Positions 12,381-25,000 of a stretch of 64,000 nucleotides of DNA are shown here, in pieces. Each line of letters opens with the position of its first letter. The stretch's first letter is position 1. Source of the DNA: Larus michahellis (Eukaryota; Chordata; Aves; Charadriiformes; Laridae); NCBI RefSeq assembly GCF_964199755.1, contig NC_133903.1, forward strand, positions 6,899,001 to 6,963,000. Direction: 5' to 3'. The translations under genes were made by a program, and so were the position numbers. Under the pieces are notes generated by a model. That model was not told where the DNA came from. It did no database searches and saw only the letters and a program-made list of their open reading frames with translations.

Positions 12381-13911
12381 ATGGAGCCGGGCACCATCGA
12401 CAACCTGTCCATCCTGTACCAGAGCTCCGACTTCATCGTGGTCAACAAGCACTGGGACATCCGCATCGACAGCAGGATGTGGTACGAGACGCTCACCCTG
12501 CAGAGCCAGCTCAAGCACCGCTTCCCCGAGCTGGCCGACCCCGACACCTACTACGGCTTCAGGTGAGCGGCCGGGGACCGAACCGAGCTCTGCCCTGCCT
12601 CCGAGCTGGCCTCGGCCGGGGGTGCTCCTCCATCTCCCATCTCCTCCCCAGGTTCTGCCACCAGCTTGACTTCTCCACCAGCGGGGCCCTGTGCGTCGCA
12701 CTCAACAAAGCAGCGGCGGGAAGCGCCTACAAGTGTTTTAAAGACCGGCTGGTGACCAAAGCTTATCTCGCCCTGGTAAGCCCACCCCACCAGGTCCTGC
12801 TTCTGGACGTAGCTTCAGGTTTTGCTAAATTGCAGCTTGGCCTCTGCTTCTTGCTGTCCCGGTGGTGGTGAGGAGCGAGTGCCAGGGCTCGGTTTGCAAA
12901 CCGGTTTTGTGCCCTGCAGGTCAGGGGCCACGTCAGCCAGAGCCGAATGACGATCCACTACGCCATAGGGAAGAACACCACTGAGGGCATGACCCACATG
13001 ATGTGCATTGACGGGACGGAGGGTGAGCGGCTCTCGCGCCCTGCCTGTGCTGCCCGGACCAGCCGGGCCATGCTGGGGGGAGCTGACCCCCCTCCGGATC
13101 TCATTGCAGGCTGTGAAAATCCCAAACCTTGCCAGTCGGAGCTGATCGTGCTCGAACACGGGTCCTACAGCGGAGACCCCGTAACGAAAGTGCTGCTGCA
13201 GCCGCTGACAGGTGGGAGCTCGGGGGCACACGGGCAGGGGGGCTGCGGAGGCTGGACAGACAGAGGAGCAGAGGTGCCGCAGCGGGACCTGCACTTGTGC
13301 AGCCCTGGGCCTTGGTTGCAGCATGGTGATGTAGTGAAAAACAAAGCCTAGGAACAGCTGAGCAGAGCTAAGAGCCACACTCAGCTCACGGAGGACTCAG
13401 GTTCTCAGAGTGGGGGGACAAATGCCCTTTGGTGCATTGTCACGTCGCACCACTGTGCTTTCAAGGGATAAGCCGTGTCCCTGATTCCTCGACTCCCGCT
13501 CTCCCCCTAGGGCGGACTCATCAGCTCCGGGTTCACTGCAGCGCCATCGGCCACCCCATCGTGGGGGACTTCACCTACAGCCACAAGAAAGACAGCAGTC
13601 CCTACAGGATGATGCTCCACGCCTACTACCTGCGCATCCCCACCAGCAAGGAGCTCATCGAGGTCTGTGCGCCCGACCCCTTTGTCACCGCAATGGACAG
13701 CAACTGGGTGCCCCACCACGTCACTCACCGGCTGGATGAGACCATCCAAGAGCTGAAGGACAAGATGATGCAGAAGGGGGAAGAGGAGGAGAGCCAGGAA
13801 GCTGTGCTCGGTGGCGGAGGAGAGGAGACACAGCACGAAGCCAAGAGCCCGGAGACGGAGGAGCAGCGAGCCCGGTGTGAGCAGTGGTTGGCCGAATGGG
13901 CTTTGGAGTGA
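12381..13911 (+). CDS. RPUSD1: RNA pseudouridine synthase domain-containing protein 1
   Basis: RPUSD1 belongs to the RluA family of pseudouridine synthases; its substrate RNA is not settled. Five exons are seen: 12381-12562, 12652-12775, 12920-13022, 13110-13211 and 13511-13911. Together they make 912 nt and 303 residues, against about 312 in human. The start follows human MEPGS..NLSI (here [14 protein letters not shown]). The family signature [19 protein letters not shown] is intact with its catalytic Asp at residue 67, and [20 protein letters not shown] is the second conserved RluA block. The last about 90 residues are acidic and poorly conserved, ending in [10 protein letters not shown]. 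There is no obvious N-terminal targeting peptide. All splice sites are GT-AG. It is divergent from CHTF18 and shares its CpG island. Nothing in it looks broken. Confidence 0.96.
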
Positions 13912-16900
13912 GCACAAAGCACGTCTCTGCATTTCCAGCCCAATGCTCCATTTTCGTCCCAGTGGGTCCCCGCCGGAGCCCAGCGCTGACTCCACATCTG
14001 CACTTTCTGTATGCCGTGGCTTCCCTCACTTCTGGGGCTAGGATTAGACAGATTTTAGCACCGATTAGGGAGTAGGATGGGTTTATTTTTTAACGTACAC
14101 ATCATCCATCTGGCCACTGGACGCCCCTTTCCTAATTCTGGGCCTCAGCATCAGAGTCAGTGTGTCACGTACCAGCCTAGAGCAACCCCAAAGCTTTACG
14201 TCCCTGTCCCAGGGCTCAGGCACAGCCGGGGCGGCACCAGTGCTGCCTTTGCCATGAGCACGATGGACGTATCTGCAAACCCGCAGCGCTAGAATGCTAA
14301 AACACAGCCCAGCAAAGGGAGAAAACACGCCGGGTGTAGCTGCTGTGGGAGGTGGGAGATGAGGAGGCTGAAGTGCAGCCTGGGGGGCACTGACAGCCCC
14401 CCTAGTCCCGGGGTGGCCCCGGCTGTTTTGCCCATGGAGCTGGGCTGTGCGATGGGCGCAGGAAAGGTCCCTGCCTGCTGTGGAGGACGTGCTGCCTGCC
14501 CGTCCCTGCCCTCGCGCTTTCTTCCCCACCTCAGCTCACGTGTGGTTGTGTTTAAAGGTTTGTTGAAGGCGACTGAGTTGATACGAATGGATTTTAAACT
14601 TTTTTAAAAATTTCTATAAGAAGAATCCAGTCTTTTAGCGGTTCTGAAATACGGGTGGTCTCGGAAACGCGTGTATTTTTAGTACTTCTGTGGTCAGAAT
14701 AGCCATCAGGTCAAAGCTTTTTAAATAGATCTTATTATTCCTTCTACTAGCATTGCCTTTTCTTAGCGCCCACTTTTATCCTGGATGTGGACGTAACCCC
14801 TGCTGAGACAGGTCAGAAGACACAAGGCCCTTTCTGCTTGTGGAGGACAAGGAGGAACCAGTTTTTGTCCCGTCGCGTGGCTCCTCGCTAGCAGGTTTCA
14901 GCGAGGGTGTCCGCACCGGAGGGTGCCACGGGCAGGTCCTTCGGGTGGGCAGTTTGGGAGAGCTCTGGATCAGCGAGAGCAGCCGAGGAGATGGCTGAAG
15001 CTGAAAGAAAGGCTGAGGACTGGTGCGAAGAGTGGGAAGGGGCTCGTCTCCTGCGCTGGCACTCAGCTTTGCAAGATGCTGAGAGGAGTTTCTCTGGAAA
15101 TGCCCTTGCTTTGCCAGCTGGCGACGTGATGCCTCGCTCTCTCCTTCCCACCCGGCTTGTCCTCTGCAGCCCGTAGATAACACTTAGAAAATGAAGAGAG
15201 CGGGGCGGTGGCGTGGGCTGGGGAGGGACAGAGGTGGCTGGAGCCCCTCGCATACAGACGCTGATCACTGGGGTCCTCCGCACCGAGCTGCCACATCAGC
15301 CCATGCCCAGAGCTATCGCTATCGTCACCCCACAAGCCCTGCCCCATTTAAAATGCACCTGACAGTGGTTTAAGTAACTCATGTTCCTACTGTGAGGGGA
15401 ACTAGAATGGCACAGCCCTCTCCTGCTGGGTGAACGCACCGCGCGGGTCACCGCAACCGCGAGGGGTACTGCATCACCCGTCCCTTGCGTCCCTGGGGGC
15501 TGGTGGGTCCAAGCTCACTGTGCTGCGGCGCGTGGCTGGGGACAAGGTGGCTGTCACCTTGCTTTCGTGGCTTGGCACAAAGTCCTGCCATCCACTGCAG
15601 GGTGGGGACGTGCTCAAGGCTCTGCAGGCACCAACCCTTGGCGCTAAGCAGGGACCGCAGGCTCATGAGCTGGTGGCAGAGAGCTCAGGGGGGTTTGGAT
15701 GAGCAGAAGATCCGTCTCCTTCCTCCCAGGCCCTGTCCCTGCTTGTCCCACGTCCCAGGAGTGGCCGGGGAGGGGAGAGGCAGCCACAGGCGGGTCCTGA
15801 AGCTGTAAATTAATGCCATGAACTTGTTTGCCAAAGAATGAACGTGGGTGACGTGCACAGGAGATCCTGAAAAGTTATGGGTGAGACTTGCAGCATCAGA
15901 GACGGGGCGCAGCCTTCCCTTCCCACGGCCCCCGCTGCGGGAACAGTCCCTGCTGCGTGATGGGGACACGTGTCCTGCACCCGCACGTCCGGAACAAGGC
16001 CACGGGGCTGGCGGTCACTGGGGGTGGTACGTGGGGACATGCCAGTGCTAACGCACAAGGGGATGGTGAGGAACCATCGCAGCTGGGGGGCTGGTGCCCA
16101 GCACTCACCCACCGTCTGCGTCGAGGAGCCCCTGCACCTCCCGTCAGCCTGCGTGTATTGCGCTTTTACCCGACCCTGCAGCAACCAGAGATAAATATGC
16201 ATTTTCCTTACCCGGCAGAGAGGTGTTTTCCAGGCACCCTTCCCTGGCTCCTCGCCCGCGCTGTGTCCGGTCCTGCTCCCTCCTCTCTGCCATCGCTGCC
16301 GCGGGGCCATTTGCTGTGTCGTGTGTGAATCCACTCCTGCGTTCGGACCGGGGGGGTGTGATGGTGGGGTGGGGGTGTATGTCTTGTGACGTGCTGTACG
16401 GCTTGCAATAACCCTTACTTCTTGTTGCACATGACCGTAGTAAACCATTACCTGTACACGCTGCAGTTCACCCTCTGGTCTCTCAATCCGCGCCGCTCGG
16501 GATGGCACATTCTGCATCGTGGCCGGTGCGGTGCCGGTGCCGGGGGTTTCCAGGAATGAGCCCGGACCGGCACAGCGGGACCAGCCCCAGGGCTCTGACC
16601 CGGCCAACCTGTTGTGTGAACACCGGTGCTCATCCTCGCCCTGCTGAAACCCCCCCAGCCGAAACCTCTGGGATTATCTACCCGAAAGCCGTCCTGGATT
16701 TAGTAACTCTTGACACAGATGACCAAGGGTGCCCGGGGTGGCTGGGGCACATGCCACTGCCCCGGCCCTGCCCGCCGCTCGCTCTGGCCAACACCAGCGG
16801 CTGGGATCATCCCGAACCAAATAGCAGAGGCGGAAGAAAAACTCCTAATTTCGAAACACTGCAGCTCTCCCTGGCAGGGAAACGGGGGAGCAGCCCCGGG

Positions 16901-19039
16901 GCTGCCGGTGTTTAGGGGGTGCAGAGGGAAAGCTGCGGCCGTGCATGAGTTTTGTATAATTTGTACATCAACGGTCATACCTTGGGTTGGAGCAGCTGGA
17001 AAAGTGAGTGAAAACCCCAAGGAATCATTTGCAGCCTTCAGGCTGCGAGATTTTTAAGGTTGTAAACCCGACAAGGAAGGAGAAGCAGCTGGCAAGGAGG
17101 AGGGGGATGCGGCCGGAGCTTCCCTGCCTGCGGCGGTGCCCACCACCCTTCCCACCGAGGGTGAAGGGGCCTCAGCTGATGGCTCCCGGCACATTCGCGT
17201 TTGGAGTGGATTCTCCTGTGCCTGTTCCTCCTGGGGTTGTTCCAGGGCCAGGTTTAAGCTCTGCGGGGACACGGTGACCCACAAAGGGGCCCCCATGTGC
17301 CCCTGCCCTCCCGCTCCAGCCACCTCTGGCCAGCAAGCCCGGGGCGGGGGCTGTGTCCCACCGGCAGCCTCATAGCAAACAAGTTTCTGTAATTTTACCG
17401 CTCCAACAAGAGCTATTTTTACAGCAAATCCTTCCAAAATAGAAACCAGAAACACCCGCGGGCGGTTGACCAAGCCTTGGTGCTGCAGGACTGGTTGCTC
17501 GGTGGGAGTCGGGGACAGGGACATTGGCTGGGGACACCGGGGATGGCAAACCCTGCTCAGTGCTGTGCCCACGGGTCCAGGGACCCTTTACAAAGGCTGA
17601 TGTCCCCAAACCTGGCCGAGCGGGTGGTGTGGCCGGGACAGCCGCCTCAGCCGAGCGTTGCAGACTCTCTCACCCTTCCCTTTTCCTGGGATAAATGCAC
17701 AGATAACACGTTTGCTGCCGGCAGCATCGGGCTCCTTCAGGTTTTCATCACACAGCCCCCAAAAGGTTTTGCTTCCTTCCTTTTTGGTCTCCTCCTTCCT
17801 AGCACCTGCTGGACGGCGTTTCAGAGCAGGATCAGAAATTCCAGAGAGAAAGCTGTAAAAAGGGGAACGGGATTGTCCATGGCACAGGCAAAAAGGACGG
17901 GTGTGAGGGCAGCACCTCCCGAGGGGTGCTGAGCCCATCACCGAGGACTCATCTATTCTGCACGCCAGTTGCCCTACAAAATGTACCCTTGAATAGCTTG
18001 AAGGGTTTTTTTATGAACTGGGAGGACGTTTGCCTCCATCAGGAGCACGGAAACCACCAAACCAGAGGATTTAACTCATTTGCCCCAAAGTTCAAAGTGA
18101 CCCTTTACAAAGAAAGAGAAAAAAAAACAAAAAAAACACCAAAACAAAACCAAAAAAACAACCAAAACCGAGAGAGAGAGAGAGCAGCTTTACAAAACAC
18201 TGTTGAGAAACTGGCCCGTCACACCCCGTTTTTCAGAGCGCCATCCCCACCCCGCAGCAGATAAGTGCCGAGCCCTCCCCGGCGCTGCCCAGCCCCGGAC
18301 ATCGCGGGTGGGTGAGCACCTTCCCCGCCTGAGCAGCACCGAATCCTCCTCCAGCCCAGCCAAATTCCCCTCCTCGGACGGAGAACGACTTGGCGAGGCC
18401 GACGGTGGGATTTAGGGAACACAATGAGATTTAGCGGAAAAAAAATTACTCGCCTCCGGTTCAAAGGGCAATAAGCTAACTGCTCTGGGCAGCGCTGAGC
18501 AGCCCACGGACGGCAGTTCTAGAGCTGGGATTTATTCTCTATCGGGAGTTTCTAGCTGGGGGGTGTGGGGTCGGGTACAGGGGGAGGGCAGCGCCTGATG
18601 GAGCTCCTCCGCTGGGTTGCACTGGGTTTCTCCCAGTCTGTGCTGGTGTGGTTCTGTGCGGAGCTGGGGGATGGAGGGGGACCCTGACCCTGCAGGGTCC
18701 AGATGGGACCAGGGGTGTCAGAAGGGACAGAATGTTGTGGAGTTTCTTTTAATGTTTCTTTTTAATTCTTTTAATGGAGAATGAAATTCTGTTTTCTGTT
18801 ATACAGGATTCAAAATCTCTCCCTTGGTGGCGGGGGGTGGGGGGTTTGTGCAGGCACTCACAGAGCTCGGGTGGGCACACTGACCTGCTGCGCTCCCACG
18901 GCTCCAGCCCCAGCATCCCACGAGGGAATCGGCTGCAGGACCATTCCCAGCCCAGCCGGCACCGTCCCGCGGTGGGGGACACGGCTCCCCGTCTGCGCTC
19001 TCTGATCTGCACTGAGGACGAAGCCCCGGCACAGGCAGC
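13912..19039. other. Intergenic region between RPUSD1 and the first mesothelin-family gene
   Basis: No coding exon could be supported here. The first few hundred bases should be the RPUSD1 3' UTR, but no clear AATAAA was found. The region is GC-rich with G-runs near 16351-16380. Open frames here, such as a 265-codon minus frame at 15810-16607, show no family similarity and are compatible with high GC. The last kilobase should contain the promoter of the mesothelin-like gene; no TATA box was recognised. Confidence 0.5.
18110..18185. repeat. A-rich and (GA)n low-complexity tract
   Basis: An A-rich stretch interrupted by single C bases passes directly into a (GA)n run at about 18170-18184. Confidence 0.85.
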
Positions 19040-22000
19040 ATGGTGTGGGCAGCCCCAGCAGCCATCGCTCTCTGCCTCCGTGAGTTATACATCTCGTCCC
19101 CGCAAAGCTGACCGTGTCCCGGGACCCTCTGCCATCCCCGGGCTCTGGGGATGCTCCAGCCCGCGGCGCTTTTCATTCCCAACCCACGTGGCTTTGGTGC
19201 TCCCTGTGCTCTGCCTCCTGCTCCCGTCAGCACCCGCAGGCGGTGGGAGTTCTTCCCAGCTGCAGGGCGTTAGAAATCTGCACAAACCTATTCCATGGGG
19301 CAGATTTCTCACTTTTTGCCTTCCAAACCCACCCCGAGGCGCCCCGGGTTGCTTGGGCTGGCACAGGCTGCAGGGTGATACGGGGGCTGCTTTCTGCATA
19401 GCGTTGGCCAGCATTTGCTAACTATTATTAAATTGACAAGGAAAAGACCCTTCCTAGACTTTACCCTAGAGCTGCTTTATAACAGCCCCCGACCGCCTGC
19501 ACATACGGTCGTGGATGTTTTATAACATGGATATTTTATAACCCCCTCCCGCTTTGTTGCAGGTTTCCCCGCAGACCTCGTGAAAGCAGCAGCGGTGAGT
19601 CAGCGCCGGCAGCTCCAGTGGCTCCGGATACGCCAGGGCTTTGCCGAAACATCGCAGCCGGTGACCGGGAGCGTCAGAGCTGCCGCGGTTCCCCCGGTCC
19701 TCGGCTTCAGGGAGGCAAACCATCGCCTCCCCTCTGGCCCCCTGTGCAGCCCATGGCCCTGTCCCGTCCCATCCCTCGTTCACCCTCCGCCTCCATGCCC
19801 AGCTCCCAGACCGAAGGTTGGGACCCTAAACTTGACGGGCACCCAGCTAGGGGGAAGCAGGGACACACCTGCGGCTGAAGGGTCCCCACTCCTGAGAGCA
19901 GCTGTGGTGGCTTTTGCCCAGGGCAGCCTCGGGGCTGCTGCCGTCCTCAGCGGCCTGTGGGCAGCAGCCGCCGGTCTGGGCATGTCAGGCCCCATTCCCC
20001 GCTTGGTCCCTGTGTTTAAAAGCCCTTTGTCCCTCATTGACTCTGAGTGTCCCCCCTCTCCCCCTCCCCAGGTCACCCTGGTCCTCGGAGCCGTCCTGTC
20101 TGCCACTGAGCAACACACCGAGTAAGTACCGGCCCCAGATGGGGTCTCTGACAAGCTGGGGGGGTCTCAGGGGATGCAGGCAGTGGGGGGGGTGGATATA
20201 GCGTTTCTCCCCACATCCGTGTCACAGCTGCTGTGACAGGTCACTTGGGCTGGGGAGGATTTAGAGCCTTGCGCAGCCGGTTCTGGCGCCGGTGCCCAGG
20301 CTGGGGTTTCAGCTGCAGCGGCTTTTGTTATAGCACAAACACACCAAGAATTCCCTTTCCTTTATGGATGATGTGAGTCAACGGGAGCCTCGCCCAAGCC
20401 GAAATCCAGGCTCTGCTGGTTTCTCCCTCACCCAAAGCCCAGGGTATGGTGGGCACCTCTTGCCACCACCCCGGCCGTGGGGATGGGCACCCTCATGGCT
20501 GCAGGGCATCCCCTTCGGCACCAGGGCCGGGGGACGCTTTCACGACACCCCATGTTATTCCCACTTACCCCACGGTCAGGGCAAAGAGGGATTTCCCAAG
20601 GGGACAAGCGGATTCTTCCTCCACGGGGTGTTAGGGAGCTAACGTGGACAGTGAAAGGCAACCGTGCCTCTCCATCGCAGCCTCTCCGCCTCGGTCCTGC
20701 AAGGTTTCCAGTGCATCCCAGCCAGCGACCTGCCTGCTGCCGACATCCTCGCCTTTGCCCAGCGTCTGCAAAACGAAGGAGCGGAGCTCAGCGGCACCCA
20801 GGTGGGCAATTGTGGGGGCCACAGACCCCGCAGAGCCCGAGGGGGCGCGGGGAGCTGGGGGGTGCCAGGGAAAAGGGGCTCTCACCGCCTCAGCGTTGCC
20901 AAGTAAAGCCTCTCTCTGCCCAGCTCTCCTGCCTGGCCAGGCTGCTCACTGCCAAGAACCTGACGGCCGAATTCGGCACGTACCCACCAGACCTGCTGCT
21001 CTTCTTCGAGTGAGTATGGAGGGCAGCGCACAGCTGTGGTTTTGGTGCCGAATCGCAGCACCCAGCCCGCGCCAGCGCGGCCCTGGCACACCCCGGGGCG
21101 CACAGGACTCCGCGTGGGAGAAGAGTATTACAAAATCTGCATTGTGATGCCCGCATCTGCGGGCACCTTCAGACCCACATGGGGCACATCCAGCCCTGCC
21201 AGACCCCCTGGTCCTCTCCTTGCCAAAGCTGGGGCCATGCTGGCCATGGCACGGGGTTGGGTAGCCCCCACCCTGTGCCTGAGATATCCTCCCCTGGGAA
21301 AGAGGAGACCTCCCCCAACCCTCGCCCAATGCACAGCTCATTGCTCAGAAGGGGGTGACCATTTAAAACGACTTTCCCCATGCTCCCCACCCAAAAAACA
21401 TTAAAGCTCTCCTGCCTGGACACGAGGAGCCCTTTGCCCTGTTCCTCCCGGCCACGCTGACTCTTGCTCCCCGCAGCTTGTCCGAGGTGCGTGGTGGGAC
21501 CTGCCGAGAGTTTTACGCCCGGGCTTCCCGCGGGAACCTGGACCTGCTGCCCATGGGCTCGTCCCGGCGGACGGGGCTGCTGCGCGGGGCACTGGCCTGT
21601 CTGGTGAGTGGGGAGCGAGCCAGGGGTGGCCAGGGTCCCCCCGCGCCCCTCGGCCGGTGTTTGTACGAGGTCGTCTCTCCCAGGGGGTGAGGAGCAGCCG
21701 CCTGAGCCCCGAGCAGCTCGACAGCCTCGGAGCACTGGTGTGCGACATGGAGCCTGAGACCATCACGGCCTCGGACCCCAGCATCCTGGAGAACCTGAAG
21801 CTCTGCCCAGCACTGACGGGGGCCCAGCAGGACGCCCTCAACGCCGTGCTCCTCGGGGGGGGCACAGTGTATGGGTAAGGAGCCTCCGTCTGCTCTTACC
21901 GGGCAGGCAATGAGCAGAAGGGGTGGCGTACCCATGAGGATGCTGAGCTGGTCCTTCTCCCGACGGCTGCAGGGATCCTTCGAGCTGGGATTTACAGACC

Positions 22001-25000
22001 CTGCAAAATATGGGGCCGCTCCTGCTGGCTTTGAACCAGACCACGCTGAGCTTGGTGGCCGAGGTAAGTCCCCTCCCCTCCAGACCTCGGGACGAGTTGC
22101 CCATCAGCCAGGCCAGCCCTGAGGCTGCGGGACCCAGCACCCTCTGCCCCCTCAGCAGGCAGCGCGGGAGGCTTTCAGCAGGAGCATCGCGGCCACGTAC
22201 GGCAGCCAGGGACGTTCCCAGCGGGAGAAGTCCCTGACCCTCCTCAGGGCCTTCAGAGCAGCGTCGGCTTCGTCTCACCCCAGGCTGAAGCGGAGCACAG
22301 ACCGTGAGTGTTTCCCATCACTGCGGCCAGTCCGGACCAGTTCAGAGCTCTTGGGGAGGGAAAAAAGACCCCAGGCTGGTGAGCACCTGTGTGCTCCCAG
22401 GGAGGGGGACAGGACCAGGCAGGAAGCTGTAGGATTCCCTTTAACTGGGGAGATGGGGGAAAATGATCTTACAGCACGCTGGGGTGTTTGCTCTTACCTG
22501 GGAACAGGAATATGAGAGCAACAGCTGGGAAGGAGCTGGAACAGGGGGAGAAAACTCCTGGAGCTGGGTGGGAGCGGCGCCAGGGGAGGATGCTGCAAGT
22601 CTGGAGGATGCTCGTGCAGGCGACGTGGGAAAGGGTTCATTTTTTATTTGCCTTCAAGAGGACAAAGCACACGTGGTCTACAGAAACATCACCAGGTTCT
22701 TCATGAATAACTTTAAGGGATGAAAGCGAATAAGGCACCTTCATGGGCTGGGGACCCAGAGGATGGGAGGACGATTCTCAGTCCTGCCCTGCAGGACGGC
22801 TTGAGCTGCATTATGGCGATTCCCTGTTCATTCATCAGGGCTCTTCTGAGGGGCTCTGGGGTCCTGTGGCAGGACCAGGGCCAGGCAGGAGGGAGAAGAT
22901 GCCAGTCTGCCCAATGTGCCCAATGTGCCCTCCTTGCCCACAGGCTGCCCGTCCACCCCCATCACGGCCAGCATCATCTCCAGCTCCTTCTTCATCATCG
23001 ACTACAGCACCAGCGAGCAGCTTGACCTCTGCCTGAGCAATGAGGTTTTAGAAGCAAACCTGGAGCCTCTGCTGGAACAGCCGCTCCCCACGGAGTACCT
23101 CATGGTCATGAAAAACAAGCTGAAGCAGGTGACGAGTGACAGAGGGCGGGAGCCCCTGCACAGCCCCCCGTTAGCGTGGGCACGCTCCGGGATGGGCGAG
23201 ACTCGCTGCGGGAACGGGCATCATCAGACGCAGGGATGAAGGCGCCTGAGCGTGTCCTTTGCGCCTGTTTCTGCCTTCTTTTCCCTTCCCTGACCCTCTT
23301 TTCTGTCCCACTGGCCTGCCCCTATAGATTTACGGGTCGGAGATCCCAGAGAAGCAGCTGAAGCAGTTCGGGCGGCTGGCTCGCCAGTACACGGCGGAGG
23401 AGATCAGCCAGTGGCCACCGTTGTCCAACGACACGTTCTCAGCCCTGCTCAGCCCCTCGGATGGCAAGTGGGAGGCTCCCCAGGTAAACCCCCCGGCAGC
23501 AGCACGCGCATTTCTACCGGGAGCACCTTCCTTCCCTGCCTGCGTGCAACCACATCAACTGTGTTTCCCAGGTCCAGCAGCTGCTCAGCAGGTACCAGGC
23601 CACAGGGGGCACCTTGACCGGATCCTTGCTCTGGAAAATGGGTGGGAGAAACCTGTGTAACCTGCAGGAGGAGCAGATCAAGCAAATACCTCCAGAAGCA
23701 ATCAGGTTAGACACTTTTTAGGGGTGCTTTTCAGTCCTGCGAAGCCCTTGGGACCAGGGGGGAAGCGGATGGTGGGATAGCAGACTCCCACCTCCATTTT
23801 GGCCCTGCCGCTCGCAGGCAGCACAGTGGGATGGCCACGTCCTGCTCCCCGCTCCTGCCTGAGCCACCGGCACTGCGGGCAGGGACAGACCACTCCTCTC
23901 CCCACACCAACAGCAGGGCTTGAGCTGTGCTTTGGAATGGTGCCTCTGGCTCTAACCGGTGACCCTCCCTCTCCCCAGGACTGCTGGACAATTAAACATT
24001 TCTTCTTGTTCTCAAACCAAGAAGGACCAGCTCTACAGAAAAGCCCAGGAGGCCTTTGCTGGCCAGGCTGGCACCACCAGGGCGTATTATTGCCAGATTC
24101 GGTCGTACCTGGGTAGGTGTTTCAGCCTTCACCCTCCTTCCCATGGTGACAGAGGTTGGATACCTCTTCCTCGGCCAGGGGGGTTTGTCCACACTAGAGA
24201 CACATCCAGCAGTCTCCAGAACCCCCCCAAAAGCATTGTAAGTGTTTGCACGTGTCTAGGTGCCCCGTATGATTTCTTTAAGGTGGAGCTCCAGCAAAGG
24301 ACCTGAAAGACTTGGCTAAAGCTGGCATTATCATAGACATGGACATAGACACCTTCCTTGCCCTAAATCCCGATGAAATGCAGGTACGTCCCCCACCACG
24401 CTGCTCCTCTTTTCCCCGCTGGAGGGCAGGGCTAGTTGAGGGCTGGGGTTTGAGGCCACAGCCCCATCGGATCACCAAGTCTCTTATTTTTTTTTACCTT
24501 TTGAAATTGTCTTTCGGAAGTTATTACTTACTGTACAGTCCTGCTAGAAAAGCGCCTTGCGGTGCTGCCAGCTGCGAGGATGGACAAAGACGTTGTTGCA
24601 CGTGTATTGCAGAAACTCAGCGTCACAGACGTGAAAAATTTGCTCGGGGAAAACCTCGCTTACCTGAAGGAAGCTGAAAACGAGACCTCGGTGATGCGCT
24701 GGGTGAAGAGCCAGTCCCAGCAGGAACTGGACTGTACCCTGGGAATCGGCCTGCAAGGAGGGATGCAGGAGCCCAGCCCCACGGGGACCACCGCCACTCC
24801 CCACCCCACCACCTCGGCCAGTGTCACCCCCACCGTCCCCGCGACCACTGCCTTCCCCACTGCCCCCACCTCTATCGCCACTAGCAGCCTCCCCACCGCT
24901 AATTTAAGTACCAGCCCCCACAAGGCCCCCACCCCAAGTACTATCAGCCCAACCTCCCCTCACAGCACTCCCCCACGCACTTACACCACTGCCCCCAGTT

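Noticed and set aside
11325-12701. 458-codon minus frame through the CHTF18/RPUSD1 promoter
   Set aside because: Only its end codes CHTF18 exon 1. The rest is GC-rich promoter and RPUSD1 antisense with Arg/Pro/Gly-biased composition.
15810-16607. 265-codon minus frame between RPUSD1 and the first mesothelin gene
   Set aside because: It has no recognisable domain and mixed low-complexity composition. GC-rich DNA gives such frames by chance.
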